Shown piece by piece: positions 1 to 8,330 of a stretch of DNA of 64,000 nucleotides. A program made the position numbers and the translations under genes. The notes under the pieces were generated by a model. The model was not told where the DNA came from. It worked only from the letters and a program-made list of their open reading frames with translations, and made no database searches. The DNA comes from Hyphomicrobiaceae bacterium (GTDB taxonomy: Bacteria > Pseudomonadota > Alphaproteobacteria > Rhizobiales > Xanthobacteraceae): NCBI GenBank assembly GCA_947472885.1, contig CANJBX010000007.1, forward strand, positions 18,322 through 82,321. Reading direction: 5' to 3'. The stretch's first letter is position 1, and each line of letters begins with the position of its first letter.

Positions 1-1
1 C

Positions 2-529
2 CAGCAGCTATCGGATTTGATCCAGGCGCTCGGCTGCAACACCGGCGCGAACTACCGCTCCGACGATCTGCGCTACGAAAAGGTCATCGTGATGTGCGAC
101 GCCGACGTGGACGGCGCGCATATCGCCTCCCTGCTAATCACGTTCTTCTACCGCCAGATGCCCAAGCTGATCGACGAGGGCCATCTCTATCTCGCGGTGC
201 CGCCGCTCTATCGCCTGTCGCACGGCGGCAGGATTTTTTATGCGCGCAACGACAAGCACAAGGACGAGCTGCTCAAGGCCGAATTCCGCGCCAATGCAAA
301 TGTTGAGGTCTCGCGCTTCAAAGGCCTCGGCGAGATGATGGCCGCGCAGCTCAAGGAAACCACCATGGACCCCAGAAAGCGCACGCTGTTGCGCGTGACC
401 CTGGCGGATGCCGACCGCGCGGCGGCGGCGAGCGCGGTCGAGCGGCTGATGGGCAACAAGGCCGAGACGCGGTTCGAGTTTATTACCGAGCGCGCGGAGT
501 TTGCGAGCGAGGAATTGCTGGACGTTTAG
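2..529 (+). CDS. parE: DNA topoisomerase IV subunit B, C-terminal part
   Basis: This is the last 175 codons of a gene that begins left of the window; the frame is open from base 2. It holds the end of the TOPRIM domain, with the metal-binding motif CDADVDG, followed by the conserved segment RFKGLGEM and then QLKETTMDP, which is typical of ParE (GyrB usually has a WETTLDP-like segment). ParE carries the ATPase and TOPRIM parts of topoisomerase IV, which works with ParC to unlink daughter chromosomes in the cytoplasm. The protein ends normally at ELLDV. A strong hairpin with a T-run follows 120 bases downstream. GyrB is the alternative, but the motif after GLGEM argues against it. Confidence 0.93.
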   Translation, partial: QQLSDLIQALGCNTGANYRSDDLRYEKVIVMCDADVDGAHIASLLITFFYRQMPKLIDEGHLYLAVPPLYRLSHGGRIFYARNDKHKDELLKAEFRANANVEVSRFKGLGEMMAAQLKETTMDPRKRTLLRVTLADADRAAAASAVERLMGNKAETRFEFITERAEFASEELLDV

Positions 530-648
530 GCGTCAAACCACGGCTGGATCGCAAATAGCCGCTTTGTTCAAATGAGCAGCACACCGGCAAGGTTACTGAA
601 ATCCTAATACGATGGATAGAACTCGCATTTCAGCGTGCCCAATCTTTT

Positions 649-692
649 AACAAGCCCCCGCTATGACTCATAAGGGGACTTGTTTGTTTTTT
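649..692 (+). terminator. Rho-independent terminator after parE
   Basis: The arms AACAAGCCCC and GGGGACTTGTT (one bulged A) are separated by a loop of about 15 bases, and a T-rich run (TTTGTTTTTT) follows. The hairpin covers a TTG codon at 680 that could otherwise start the next gene, so it also bears on the start choice of that gene. Confidence 0.7.
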
Positions 693-703
693 GGGGACGA
701 CGA

Positions 704-2230
704 ATGCTTGCTGGACATATTCCGCCGCGACCGCGCACCTATTCCACGCGCCTGGCCGTGATCGGACTTGCAGTCACGATTGGCTTTTCGGTCATTTGCG
801 GGGTCACCCTCACGGACATGGGCAAGCGGGACTATGAGCTGGCCCGACGATCCGCAGCCAATGTGGTTGCAACCATCAGCGCGGACATTGCGCGAAATCT
901 CGAACTCTACGATCTGTCGCTGCAAGCCGCCGTCGATGGAATGAAGCTGCCTGAAATTTCACAGGTCCCGCCTGCGATCCGGCAGATGATATTGTTCGAT
1001 CGCGCCGCAACAGCGAAGCATCTCGGATCGATCCGCGTTCTCGATCAAAATGGAATTGCGATCCTGGATTCCCGTGTGCTCGAGGCTGAAGCAATCGATC
1101 ACTCAAAGCGCGACTACTTTCAGGTCCACGTACAGAATGCCGGCCTCGGATCGTATGTGAGCAAGCCATGGGTATCGAACCATGGCGAGTATCTCATCGG
1201 CATCAGCCGCCGGATGTCCGATACTGACGGCTCGTTCCTTGGCGTTGTCGTCGGCACGCTGCGGCTTTCCTATTTTCATAGCCTGTTCAAGAACGTGGAT
1301 CTCCATGAGGGCGACGCACTGACCCTTACCCATGCAAGTGGTGTAATGCTGATGCGCATACCGTTCGACATCGACCTCATCGGACGCGACATGAGCAATG
1401 CCGAACTCTTCGGGCAAATGGTAAGCCCCGCCAGCAGTTCATTCGAAGCGCTCGCCGGTATCGACCACGTGAAGCGCCTCTATGTTCACCAACCCATCGG
1501 TACGCGCCCTTTGATGCTGAACTACGGTCTTTGGGTTGACGGTATCTACGAAGGCTGGCGACAGGAAGCGTGGCGCGTAGGGGCGATGATCCTCTTGTTG
1601 TGCGGAACGAACCTTGCGCTGATTGTCTTTTTGGCGCGGGCGCTCAAACGCGGCGCCATGGCTAAACATGAGTTGGCCGTGACCGCGACAACCGACGGCC
1701 TGACAGGCCTTTGCAACCGGCGCCGGTTTGATGAAATTTTCGATCAGGAATGGCGGCGGGCACAGCGGGCGCAACTCCCTCTCGCCGTACTCATGATCGA
1801 TGCCGACCAGTTCAAGTCGTATAATGATCGTTTCGGCCATCAGGCGGGAGATGCCGCGCTGGCCGCCATTGCCAGTTGCATCGCACAGGCAACCCGGCGT
1901 AGCGGCGATCTTGCCGCGCGCTATGGCGGCGAGGAATTTGTCGTGCTGCTGCCGGGAAAGACACCTGAGCAGGCTTACGAGGTTGCGGAGCATATCCGGG
2001 CAAACGTCATAGCCTTGCGCGCGCAGCAGCTAGCCCGCCCGGATAGTACGCCAACAATCAGTCTGGGCGTTGCATCGATGATTCCGCAACAGGGATTGCA
2101 ACTGACGGACCTGCTCAAGGCCGCAGACAACGCCCTGTATGAAGCCAAGAATAAAGGGCGCAATCGCACGGAGCTTTCGCTGGAATTGCATCCGGGCGCC
2201 GTTCCGGAAAACAAGTTGGCCGCGGCCTGA
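704..2230 (+). CDS. Membrane diguanylate cyclase with periplasmic sensor (dCache-GGDEF)
   Basis: A 508-aa protein predicted to make cyclic di-GMP from two GTP at the inner membrane. Membrane helix 1 is about residues 17-36, a periplasmic dCache-like sensor spans about 37-290, helix 2 is about 292-314, and the GGDEF domain follows. The active-site loop is GGEEF at 408-412 (RYGGEEF), and the product-inhibition I-site RSGD at 399-402 is intact with the usual five-residue spacing. ATG 704 is chosen because GGGGA lies six bases upstream; the in-frame TTG at 680 sits inside the preceding terminator hairpin. The periplasmic ligand cannot be read from sequence. There is no cognate phosphodiesterase next to it. 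The catalytic role is inferred from intact motifs. Confidence 0.88.
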   Translation: MLAGHIPPRPRTYSTRLAVIGLAVTIGFSVICGVTLTDMGKRDYELARRSAANVVATISADIARNLELYDLSLQAAVDGMKLPEISQVPPAIRQMILFDRAATAKHLGSIRVLDQNGIAILDSRVLEAEAIDHSKRDYFQVHVQNAGLGSYVSKPWVSNHGEYLIGISRRMSDTDGSFLGVVVGTLRLSYFHSLFKNVDLHEGDALTLTHASGVMLMRIPFDIDLIGRDMSNAELFGQMVSPASSSFEALAGIDHVKRLYVHQPIGTRPLMLNYGLWVDGIYEGWRQEAWRVGAMILLLCGTNLALIVFLARALKRGAMAKHELAVTATTDGLTGLCNRRRFDEIFDQEWRRAQRAQLPLAVLMIDADQFKSYNDRFGHQAGDAALAAIASCIAQATRRSGDLAARYGGEEFVVLLPGKTPEQAYEVAEHIRANVIALRAQQLARPDSTPTISLGVASMIPQQGLQLTDLLKAADNALYEAKNKGRNRTELSLELHPGAVPENKLAAA

Positions 2231-2416
2231 GGACAGCCGCGGCTAACGCCGCGCGCAGGCAATGACCTTGGTGCCCAGGCGCCTGACATCGCCATGCGCT
2301 GCGGTGACATGCCCCGATGGCGGCGGCCATCCCCACCTTGCCCGGCTGAATATGGCCAGCACAGTATCGTGCGCCGCCGCGGACCATGACGGCCACCAGC
2401 CGTGATAGGCTGGGCC

Positions 2417-3787
2417 ATGACTGAAGTCGCGCCCGCGCAACCGGCCACACATCCCACCCTCTTCGGCCATCCGCGCGGCCTCACCTTCCTGTTCCTCACC
2501 GAGATGTGGGAGCGCTTTTCTTACTACGGAATGCGCGCGCTGCTTGTCCTCTACATGGTCAAGTACCTGTTCCTCCCCGAACATGCGCAAAACGTCATCG
2601 GCTACGCGCAGCTCAAGGCCGGATTTGAATTCCTGTTTGGGCCGCTCGGCGTGCAGCCGCTCGCCTCGCAGGTTTATGGCTTCTACACCGGCCTCGTCTA
2701 TCTGACGCCGGTGTTCGGCGGCATGCTGGCCGACCGCGTATTCGGCCAGCGCCGCATGGTGATCGCCGGCGCGCTGCTGATGGCGCTCGGCCATTTCATG
2801 ATGGCATTCGAGAGCCTGATGCTGTTCGCGCTGCTGGTTCTCATTCTCGGCAACGGCGCGTTCAAGCCGAACATCTCGACGCAAGTCGGCAGCCTCTATC
2901 CACCCGGCGACCCGCGCCGCGACCGCGCGTTCTCGATCTTCTATGTCGGCGTCAACCTCGGCGCATTCTTCGCGCCGCTGGTCTGCGGCACGCTCGGTAG
3001 CGTCTATGGCTGGCACTATGGCTTCGGCGCTGCCGGCATCGGCATGCTGGTCGGTCTTGGGATCTATCTCTACGCCGCACCGATGCTGCCAGAGGAAGCC
3101 CGCGCGAAACGCGCGAACGCCTCATCGCCCCTCACCGGCAGCGAGCGCCGAAGCGTCGTCGCACTGGCGATTTTGTTTTTGCCGGTGACGCTGTTCTGGG
3201 CGACCTACGAGCAGCAGGGCAACACGATTGCGCTGTGGGCGTCCGACCACACCGACCGCATGATCGACCTCGGCTTCTGGCGTGGCGAAATTCCCGCCGA
3301 ATGGTTCCAGTCGTTCAACCCGTTCATGATCTTCGCCTTCACGCCCTTCATCGTCGCACTATGGGCGTGGCAGGCCGCGCGCGGACGCGAGCCTTCCAGC
3401 ATTACGAAAATGGCATTCGGATGTTTCGGCGTTGCGGCCGCGAACCTCATCCTGGTCGCGGCGGCGCTGTCGTCGAGCGGGCGCAATGCAAGCTGGCTGT
3501 GGCTTGTGCCCTACTTCGCCGTCATCACCATCGGCGAACTTTATCTTTCGCCAACCAGCCTTTCGCTGGTGAGCAAGATCGCGCCGGCGCGCCTGCTGTC
3601 GATGCTGATGGGCGTATGGCTGGCGACGAGCTTCATCGGCAATTTCGTGTCCGGCTGGCTCGGCAGCTTCTGGACCGCAATGGACAAACCCGTCTTCTTC
3701 CTGATGATCGCCGGCGTGGCGGGAGCGGCTGGCGCCGTTATTCTGGCACTCAGCCGCCCGCTCAGGGACGCCACGGTGGAGCGGTAG
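2417..3787 (+). CDS. POT family proton-dependent oligopeptide transporter
   Basis: A 456-aa inner-membrane transporter of the POT/PTR2 family (DtpT/YdgR type), which imports di- and tripeptides with protons. The N-terminal family signature is clear: E29, E32, R33 in EMWERFSYYG, the motif linked to proton coupling. The second signature, around FSIFYVGVNLGAFFAP, is near residues 172-187. The hydrophobic profile fits 12-14 helices, and the length is normal. ATG 2417 is preferred over an in-frame GTG at 2402 because the family starts shortly before the WERF motif and AGG lies seven bases upstream. The gene runs convergent into the TPR gene, and the two stop regions overlap by 26 bp. Exact substrates are not resolved. 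Confidence 0.92.
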   Translation: MTEVAPAQPATHPTLFGHPRGLTFLFLTEMWERFSYYGMRALLVLYMVKYLFLPEHAQNVIGYAQLKAGFEFLFGPLGVQPLASQVYGFYTGLVYLTPVFGGMLADRVFGQRRMVIAGALLMALGHFMMAFESLMLFALLVLILGNGAFKPNISTQVGSLYPPGDPRRDRAFSIFYVGVNLGAFFAPLVCGTLGSVYGWHYGFGAAGIGMLVGLGIYLYAAPMLPEEARAKRANASSPLTGSERRSVVALAILFLPVTLFWATYEQQGNTIALWASDHTDRMIDLGFWRGEIPAEWFQSFNPFMIFAFTPFIVALWAWQAARGREPSSITKMAFGCFGVAAANLILVAAALSSSGRNASWLWLVPYFAVITIGELYLSPTSLSLVSKIAPARLLSMLMGVWLATSFIGNFVSGWLGSFWTAMDKPVFFLMIAGVAGAAGAVILALSRPLRDATVER

Positions 3788-4697
3788 AACTCGTCGAGCG
3801 AAGGCTGCCGTTCTGCGCCATCTGGGTGCGCAGCCGGTTGAGACTGGAGCGCACTTCACGGTTATCGGGTTCGGCGACTAGCGCATTCTGGAAGTCGGTC
3901 AGCGCGAGATTGCGCTTGCCCTGGCGCTCATAGGCGTAGCCGCGCCACAGCAGCACGTTCGATGCATCCGGCGTGATTTCGAGCGCGCGCGACAGCGACT
4001 GCGCCGCCGTGCCGAAATCGGCATTCATCAAACTAATGTAGCCGCGGCCGGTGAACGCAAAGAAGCGATCCTTGGCATCCGTAAGGCCAAGCGTCAGCGC
4101 GCGGTTGTAATCCGGCAAGGCCTCGTCGAACTTCTTGAGCCGCACCAGCGCCTCGGCGCGCGCTACCAGCAGCTTGGCGTCCCTCGGCGCGAGCCTGACG
4201 GCTTCGTTGTAGAATTTCGTGGCATTGGTGAAATCGCCCGCCGCGACGAGCGCACGCGCGGCGCCATAAGGGAACATCGGATCGTTCGGCACTTCGCGGC
4301 GGCCCTTCACGAAATCGTCGAGGGCTTCCGAAATGCGCTGCTGGCGGATGTAGAAATAGCCACGGTCGGCAAGCGCCTTCGGCTCGAATGGCTCGACGGC
4401 GAGCGCCGCCGAAAGATCGGCCTCCGCGCGGTCCAGCATGTTGATCTGCTCGAACAGCGCCGCGCGCTTCTTGAGGATCAACCGCACACCTTCCGGCGTA
4501 TCGCGCGTGAGACCCATGGCCTCGCCGTAACTGCCCAGAGCAATGTCAAACCGCTTTTCGGATTCGGCCTTCTGCGCGTCGATGATTTTCTGCTGCAGCA
4601 CTTCGGAGAGATTGGCAGCGCGCACAGGCACCGACAGCACAGCTATCGCGGCAAGCGCGATAAATCCGAAGCGATAGATATTGGCAAACGACGTCAT
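3762..4697 (-). CDS. Secreted tetratricopeptide repeat protein
   Basis: A 311-aa protein with a Sec-type signal peptide (about residues 1-27, ending VRA) followed by about six TPR units covering most of the rest; typical TPR pairs such as AxxxxPxxxxA recur. TPR arrays bind other proteins, so this is probably a periplasmic scaffold or chaperone-like factor, but the partner is unknown. ATG 4697 is chosen because GGGA lies five bases upstream and a clean signal peptide follows; the frame is open up to 4775. The Ser/Thr/Pro-rich C-terminal tail is encoded in the bases shared with the end of the peptide transporter on the other strand. It lies downstream of the glycosyltransferase on the same strand, 135 bp apart. 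Confidence 0.8.
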   Translation of the reverse strand: MTSFANIYRFGFIALAAIAVLSVPVRAANLSEVLQQKIIDAQKAESEKRFDIALGSYGEAMGLTRDTPEGVRLILKKRAALFEQINMLDRAEADLSAALAVEPFEPKALADRGYFYIRQQRISEALDDFVKGRREVPNDPMFPYGAARALVAAGDFTNATKFYNEAVRLAPRDAKLLVARAEALVRLKKFDEALPDYNRALTLGLTDAKDRFFAFTGRGYISLMNADFGTAAQSLSRALEITPDASNVLLWRGYAYERQGKRNLALTDFQNALVAEPDNREVRSSLNRLRTQMAQNGSLRSTSSTAPPWRP

Positions 4698-4832
4698 TGC
4701 ATTCCCAGGCACGTGCTGACCGCGCAGCATAGGACCATAAAAACCTGAGAGGTTTGTTGGCACCGCCGTGTGCATTCGACGTGTATTCGAGACAGATTTT
4801 CCGCGCCTTTTCGGGTGCGCGTTAACCCGCCG

Positions 4833-6014
4833 CTAAGCCTGCGGAACGGTGCGCTTTCGCGACAGGATTTTGACCTGCTGGGGGCCGCGCACCTCATAGG
4901 TGATGCCCGACCACGTCGTGCGGCGCATGAACAGCGCCGACCAGCCGCACAGTGCGGAGAACAACATGCCGACCGGCGAGATCAGCCAGTCGACCATGAA
5001 GTAGCGCAGGTTTTCCGCGATGCCATCCCTGCCCCACAGCCGATAGACCAGCAGCGCGCGGCCGAACGTGCGCAGGATCGACAGCCCCAGCGCGAGGTAC
5101 AGGATCGCCACCGCGTCGGAATCAAGCATCAGAGCACCGCCGAGCGTCAGCACCCAGCCGAGCGCACCGAACCCCATGGCGAGGATCGTCGCGCCATAGG
5201 CCGCCGGCATGTGGACGCGGATCAGCATGTACCAGCGGCGCGCCTCGGCGATGACATCGCCGAAGCCGCCGGTGTGGATCGCCGTGCGCAGCAGCAGTTC
5301 GCGTGGCACCTTGATGCGGCTGCCGTTGCGGACGGCAATGTTGGTAAGCTGCAGGTCGTCGCTCAGCACGCCGCGCCAGTTGGCTTTCATGTCGAGTGTG
5401 CTGAAGTGATCCTGCGACAGCGCGCTTGAGCCGCCCCATGCGCCATTGAACATCGACAATCGAGGAATGGTCGCGACCGACGCCGACAGCGAGGTCAGCA
5501 TGTAGCTCGCCAGCTTGCCGTCCTTGACGATCAGCCACGGGAAGCCCGTCACAATGTCGGCCTTGCCCTCGACGAGCGGCGCGACGAGCCTGCGCAGCCA
5601 GTCCGGCTCCGGCCAGATGTCGGCATCGCACAGGACGATGATTTCATCCTCGCGCCGCAGATGTGATACGGCCGCAATCAGGTTGGTGGTCTTCTGGCCT
5701 TCGTCGACGCCGTCGCCGGCGATTACCAGTTCGACCCGGCCGGAGTATTTCGCGCGGTAGGCTTCAATCGCCGGCACGGCGGCGTCAGTCGCGGATTCGA
5801 CCGCGAAGATAAAACGGAAGACCGGGTAGTCCTGCGCGAACAGCTTGACGAGGCACTCGTCGAATTCCGGGTCGCGGCCCTTCACGGCCATGACGACCAC
5901 CACCGGCGGCGTTGCGCTCGCCCGCGCCGCGCCGCCAAGCCCGATGCTGAATCCCCACACCAAGGCAGCCCCGGCAGCCTGGGTGCAGAGCCAAAGGATG
6001 AGGAAGGTGGTCAT
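4833..6014 (-). CDS. Glycosyltransferase family 2/21 (ceramide glucosyltransferase-like)
   Basis: A 393-aa membrane-anchored glycosyltransferase. An N-terminal helix (about 4-24) precedes a GT-A domain with the D1 region VKGRD, the metal-binding CDAD at 129-132, the catalytic-base region SDD at 218-220 and RRW at 259-261, the order seen in GT21 enzymes and HpnI-like enzymes. Three or four hydrophobic helices follow (about 270-380). It likely transfers a sugar to a lipid acceptor at the cytoplasmic face of the inner membrane, such as a ceramide-like or hopanoid lipid; the acceptor is inference. There are no hopanoid or sphingolipid genes next to it. Its promoter must lie in the 6.0-6.4 kb gap shared with the helicase. 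Confidence 0.82.
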   Translation of the reverse strand: MTTFLILWLCTQAAGAALVWGFSIGLGGAARASATPPVVVVMAVKGRDPEFDECLVKLFAQDYPVFRFIFAVESATDAAVPAIEAYRAKYSGRVELVIAGDGVDEGQKTTNLIAAVSHLRREDEIIVLCDADIWPEPDWLRRLVAPLVEGKADIVTGFPWLIVKDGKLASYMLTSLSASVATIPRLSMFNGAWGGSSALSQDHFSTLDMKANWRGVLSDDLQLTNIAVRNGSRIKVPRELLLRTAIHTGGFGDVIAEARRWYMLIRVHMPAAYGATILAMGFGALGWVLTLGGALMLDSDAVAILYLALGLSILRTFGRALLVYRLWGRDGIAENLRYFMVDWLISPVGMLFSALCGWSALFMRRTTWSGITYEVRGPQQVKILSRKRTVPQA

Positions 6015-6253
6015 GGAATTCCGCTGAAGTGACAGGTCGATGTTTAGCCGTAGCGCCCGGCCCTGCGCAATCCGCGCGGGAGGTCCTCACCCGATGTTTT
6101 GCGGGGCCGTCTGCATGGCCGTTTTGCAGGCAGACCCGAGCCGGCCGCCAAACCGCCGGTTTTGCCCGCTCCGCCAGGCAAAATACCGCCCTGAAAGCCC
6201 CGCCGGACGGCCAAAAACCACCGCAAACGATTAACTTATCGCACCGCAAACCA

Positions 6254-6281
6254 TTGACTTTGGGCGCTTCGATACTATGTT
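6254..6281 (+). promoter_or_regulatory. Candidate sigma-70 promoter for the DEAD-box helicase
   Basis: TTGACT and TATGTT are separated by 16 bp. This places transcription start near 6288 and leaves a leader of about 165 nt before ATG 6453. The rest of the 6015-6452 gap holds no convincing gene. Prediction from sequence only. Confidence 0.5.
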
Positions 6282-6393
6282 CCCGGCAACGGTTCGACGA
6301 AGATTCGACCGCTCCAAATTCCGCGCACATCCGATGGTTTTCATCATTCGGTTAGTTTGGCACCAGCGCGGCCAGAGGCCCGCGGTCTCCCAG

Positions 6394-6440
6394 AAGCGCA
6401 CTTTCGATCAAAGTGCATTTCATACAAAAGCGCACTTTTG
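6394..6440 (+). promoter_or_regulatory. Structured leader with repeated AAGCGCACTTT elements before the helicase
   Basis: The 11-mer AAGCGCACTTT occurs at 6394-6404 and 6428-6438, exactly 34 bp apart. The first copy forms a 7-bp hairpin (GCACTTT, loop CGATC, AAAGTGC, 6398-6416); the second forms CAAAAG-CGCA-CTTTTG (6425-6440), ending four bases before the ribosome-binding site GAGGA. Because the first downstream arm can also pair with the second copy, alternative folds are possible. Cold-induced RNA helicase mRNAs often have regulated leaders; that role here is inference. Confidence 0.5.
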
Positions 6441-6452
6441 CATCGAGGAATA

Positions 6453-7988
6453 ATGTCGTTTTCCAATCTCGGCTTGTCCGAAAAAGTTATCGCCGCTGTT
6501 AATGCAGCGGGTTACACCACCCCCACCCCCATCCAGGAACAGGCCATCCCGCACGTACTCGCGCGGCGCGATGTCCTCGGCATCGCCCAGACCGGCACCG
6601 GCAAGACCGCGGCCTTCGTGCTGCCGATGCTGACCCAGCTCGAAAAGGGCCGTGCCCGCGCCCGCATGCCGCGCACGCTCATCCTTGAGCCGACGCGCGA
6701 ACTGGCTTCGCAGGTCGAAGAGAATTTCACCCGCTACGGCGCCAAGCACAAACTCAACGTTGCCCTCATCATCGGCGGCGTGTCGTTCGACAATCAGGAT
6801 GCCAAGCTGATGAAGGGCGTCGATGTCCTGATCGCCACGCCGGGCCGCCTGCTCGATCACCACGAGCGCGGACGCCTCCTCCTCACCGGCGTCGAACTGC
6901 TGGTGATCGACGAAGCCGACCGCATGCTGGACATGGGCTTCATCCCGGACATCGAGCGCATCTGCAAGCTGGTGCCGTTCACCCGCCAGACGCTGTTCTT
7001 TACGGCCACCATGCCGACCGAAATCCGCCGCGTCACCGAACAGTTCCTGCACAATCCGGTGAGGGTCGAAGTCTCGAAGCCCGCCACCGCCGCCACCACC
7101 ATCACCCAGCTGCTCGTCAAATCCGGCCGCGAGCCCCATGACAAGCGCGATACGCTGCGCCGCCTCATCCGCTCCGCCGAAGGCCTCAAGAACGGCATCG
7201 TGTTCTGCAATCGCAAAATCGAAGTCGCCGCCGTCTATCGCTCGCTCAAGAAACACGGTTTCTCGGTCGGCGAACTGCACGGCGACATGAGCCAGCCGGA
7301 TCGCACCGCGACGCTCGACGGTTTCCGCAAGAACGAAATCACCTTGCTGGTCGCCTCCGACGTTGCCGCCCGCGGCCTCGATATTCCCGACGTCAGCCAC
7401 GTCTATAACTTCGACGTTCCCCACCACGCCGACGACTACATCCACCGCATTGGCCGCACCGGCCGCGCCGGCCGCAGCGGCGCCGCCTTCACCATCGTCA
7501 CCCCTGCCGACAGCAAATCCGTTGCTGCCATCGAGCAACTGACGGGGATGCAAATCCCGTGGGCCACCGACCTGCCCGCCAGCGAAGCCCCCGCCGGCGA
7601 TGAAGCCGCGGTTGCCGAAAACGGCGGCGAACAGCATTCCCGTTCTTCACGCAACGCGCATCGTGGCGAAGGCCGCGGCGAGCGCGGCGGACGTTCCCGC
7701 CCGGTACGCGGACGCGAACGCAACCGTGGTGAACGCAACAGTGCCGGGAGAAATGCCGGCGAGCCTCAGTCACAGGGCGATCAACCGTCTCAGCCAGCCG
7801 AAAGACAGCATACTGAGCGTCCGCAGGCCCCGCCGCCTCGCGAGCAGCAGCCCACGGTAGCTGCGAACAACAAGCATGCGCGCAACGATGCTCCCCGCCA
7901 GCCCCGCCGCCAGCCGGAAACCGAGGTTGACCAGGACGTGTCGCACCTGCCCGCGTTCCTGCTGCGGCCGGTGTCGATCAAGGCGTAA
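6453..7988 (+). CDS. DEAD-box ATP-dependent RNA helicase, RhlE-like
   Basis: A 511-aa RNA helicase with all core motifs: Q motif GYTTPTPIQ (20-28), motif I AQTGTGKT (45-52), PTREL, TPGR, motif II DEAD (153-156), motif III TAT (184-186) and motif VI HRIGRTGR (331-338). Such proteins unwind short RNA duplexes in ribosome assembly and in the RNase E degradosome, especially in the cold. From about residue 395 the tail is disordered, rich in Arg, Gly, Asn and Gln with RGE/RGG-like repeats, and probably binds RNA. ATG 6453 with GAGGA upstream matches the usual MSFxxLGL start of this family. A T-rich hairpin and a second strong hairpin follow. The subgroup (RhlE versus CsdA) is inferred from length and tail. 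Confidence 0.94.
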   Translation: MSFSNLGLSEKVIAAVNAAGYTTPTPIQEQAIPHVLARRDVLGIAQTGTGKTAAFVLPMLTQLEKGRARARMPRTLILEPTRELASQVEENFTRYGAKHKLNVALIIGGVSFDNQDAKLMKGVDVLIATPGRLLDHHERGRLLLTGVELLVIDEADRMLDMGFIPDIERICKLVPFTRQTLFFTATMPTEIRRVTEQFLHNPVRVEVSKPATAATTITQLLVKSGREPHDKRDTLRRLIRSAEGLKNGIVFCNRKIEVAAVYRSLKKHGFSVGELHGDMSQPDRTATLDGFRKNEITLLVASDVAARGLDIPDVSHVYNFDVPHHADDYIHRIGRTGRAGRSGAAFTIVTPADSKSVAAIEQLTGMQIPWATDLPASEAPAGDEAAVAENGGEQHSRSSRNAHRGEGRGERGGRSRPVRGRERNRGERNSAGRNAGEPQSQGDQPSQPAERQHTERPQAPPPREQQPTVAANNKHARNDAPRQPRRQPETEVDQDVSHLPAFLLRPVSIKA

Positions 7989-7998
7989 CCATCTTTTG

Positions 7999-8063
7999 TC
8001 CGGTTTTTCCGGACAACCTGAAGCTGCAGGCTGCGCGCGAAAGGCGCAGCCTGAATTTGTTTG
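7999..8063 (+). terminator. Double hairpin terminator after the helicase gene
   Basis: There are two hairpins: GTCCGG-TTTTT-CCGGAC (7999-8015), and a perfect 10-bp stem CAGGCTGCGC / GCGCAGCCTG with a 7-base loop (8028-8054) followed by AATTTGTTT. The second could also serve transcripts from the other strand. Confidence 0.7.
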
Positions 8064-8066
8064 AGC

Positions 8067-8230
8067 TATGCGCCGTGCGCACGCGCCAGCGTGTTTGCAA
8101 AATCAATCAACGGCTTGCCGATGTCCGCCGCGCTATTACCGCACGCGGTGAAAATGATTTGCGCAAGGCGGCTGCATGAAAGCCGCGACCCGCTCTGATC
8201 GAAAGCCGCATCAACACGCCGGAAATGGCG
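8067..8230 (-). pseudogene. Possible short coding remnant without a start codon
   Basis: On the minus strand a frame is open for about 60 codons and ends with TAG at 8067-8069, right before the strong hairpin at 8028-8054. Its last part reads ACGNSAADIGKPLIDFANTL and has an amino acid mix and third-base GC like real coding sequence. No ATG, GTG or TTG start is found in this frame before the upstream stop, while a neighbouring frame has an ATG and 41 codons. It could be a frameshifted or decayed small gene, or chance. I recognise no family. Together with the hairpins and the promoter at 8240, this accounts for the gap 7989-8330. Confidence 0.2.
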
Positions 8231-8239
8231 CGCATTTAC

Positions 8240-8267
8240 CTGACATTTATTCGCAATAACCTATATT
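8240..8267 (+). promoter_or_regulatory. Candidate sigma-70 promoter for the soluble diguanylate cyclase
   Basis: CTGACA and TATATT are separated by 16 bp. The predicted start near 8274 lies about 57 nt before ATG 8331. Prediction from sequence only. Confidence 0.5.
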
Positions 8268-8330
8268 TGCGTCGCGACTCATTCAGTCGGACCGGCTCCG
8301 CTTTCGGCAATGACCTAGAACGGGTACTTC

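Noticed and set aside
680..703. TTG 680 as the start of the first GGDEF protein
   Set aside because: The codon lies inside the parE terminator hairpin and the purine-rich bases ahead of it are too close; ATG 704 has GGGGA at a proper distance.
6029..6355. A 108-codon plus-strand frame in the gap before the helicase
   Set aside because: Composition (Pro, Arg, Ser, Ala rich, low complexity) looks like a chance GC-rich frame, there is no ribosome-binding site, and the predicted helicase promoter lies inside it.
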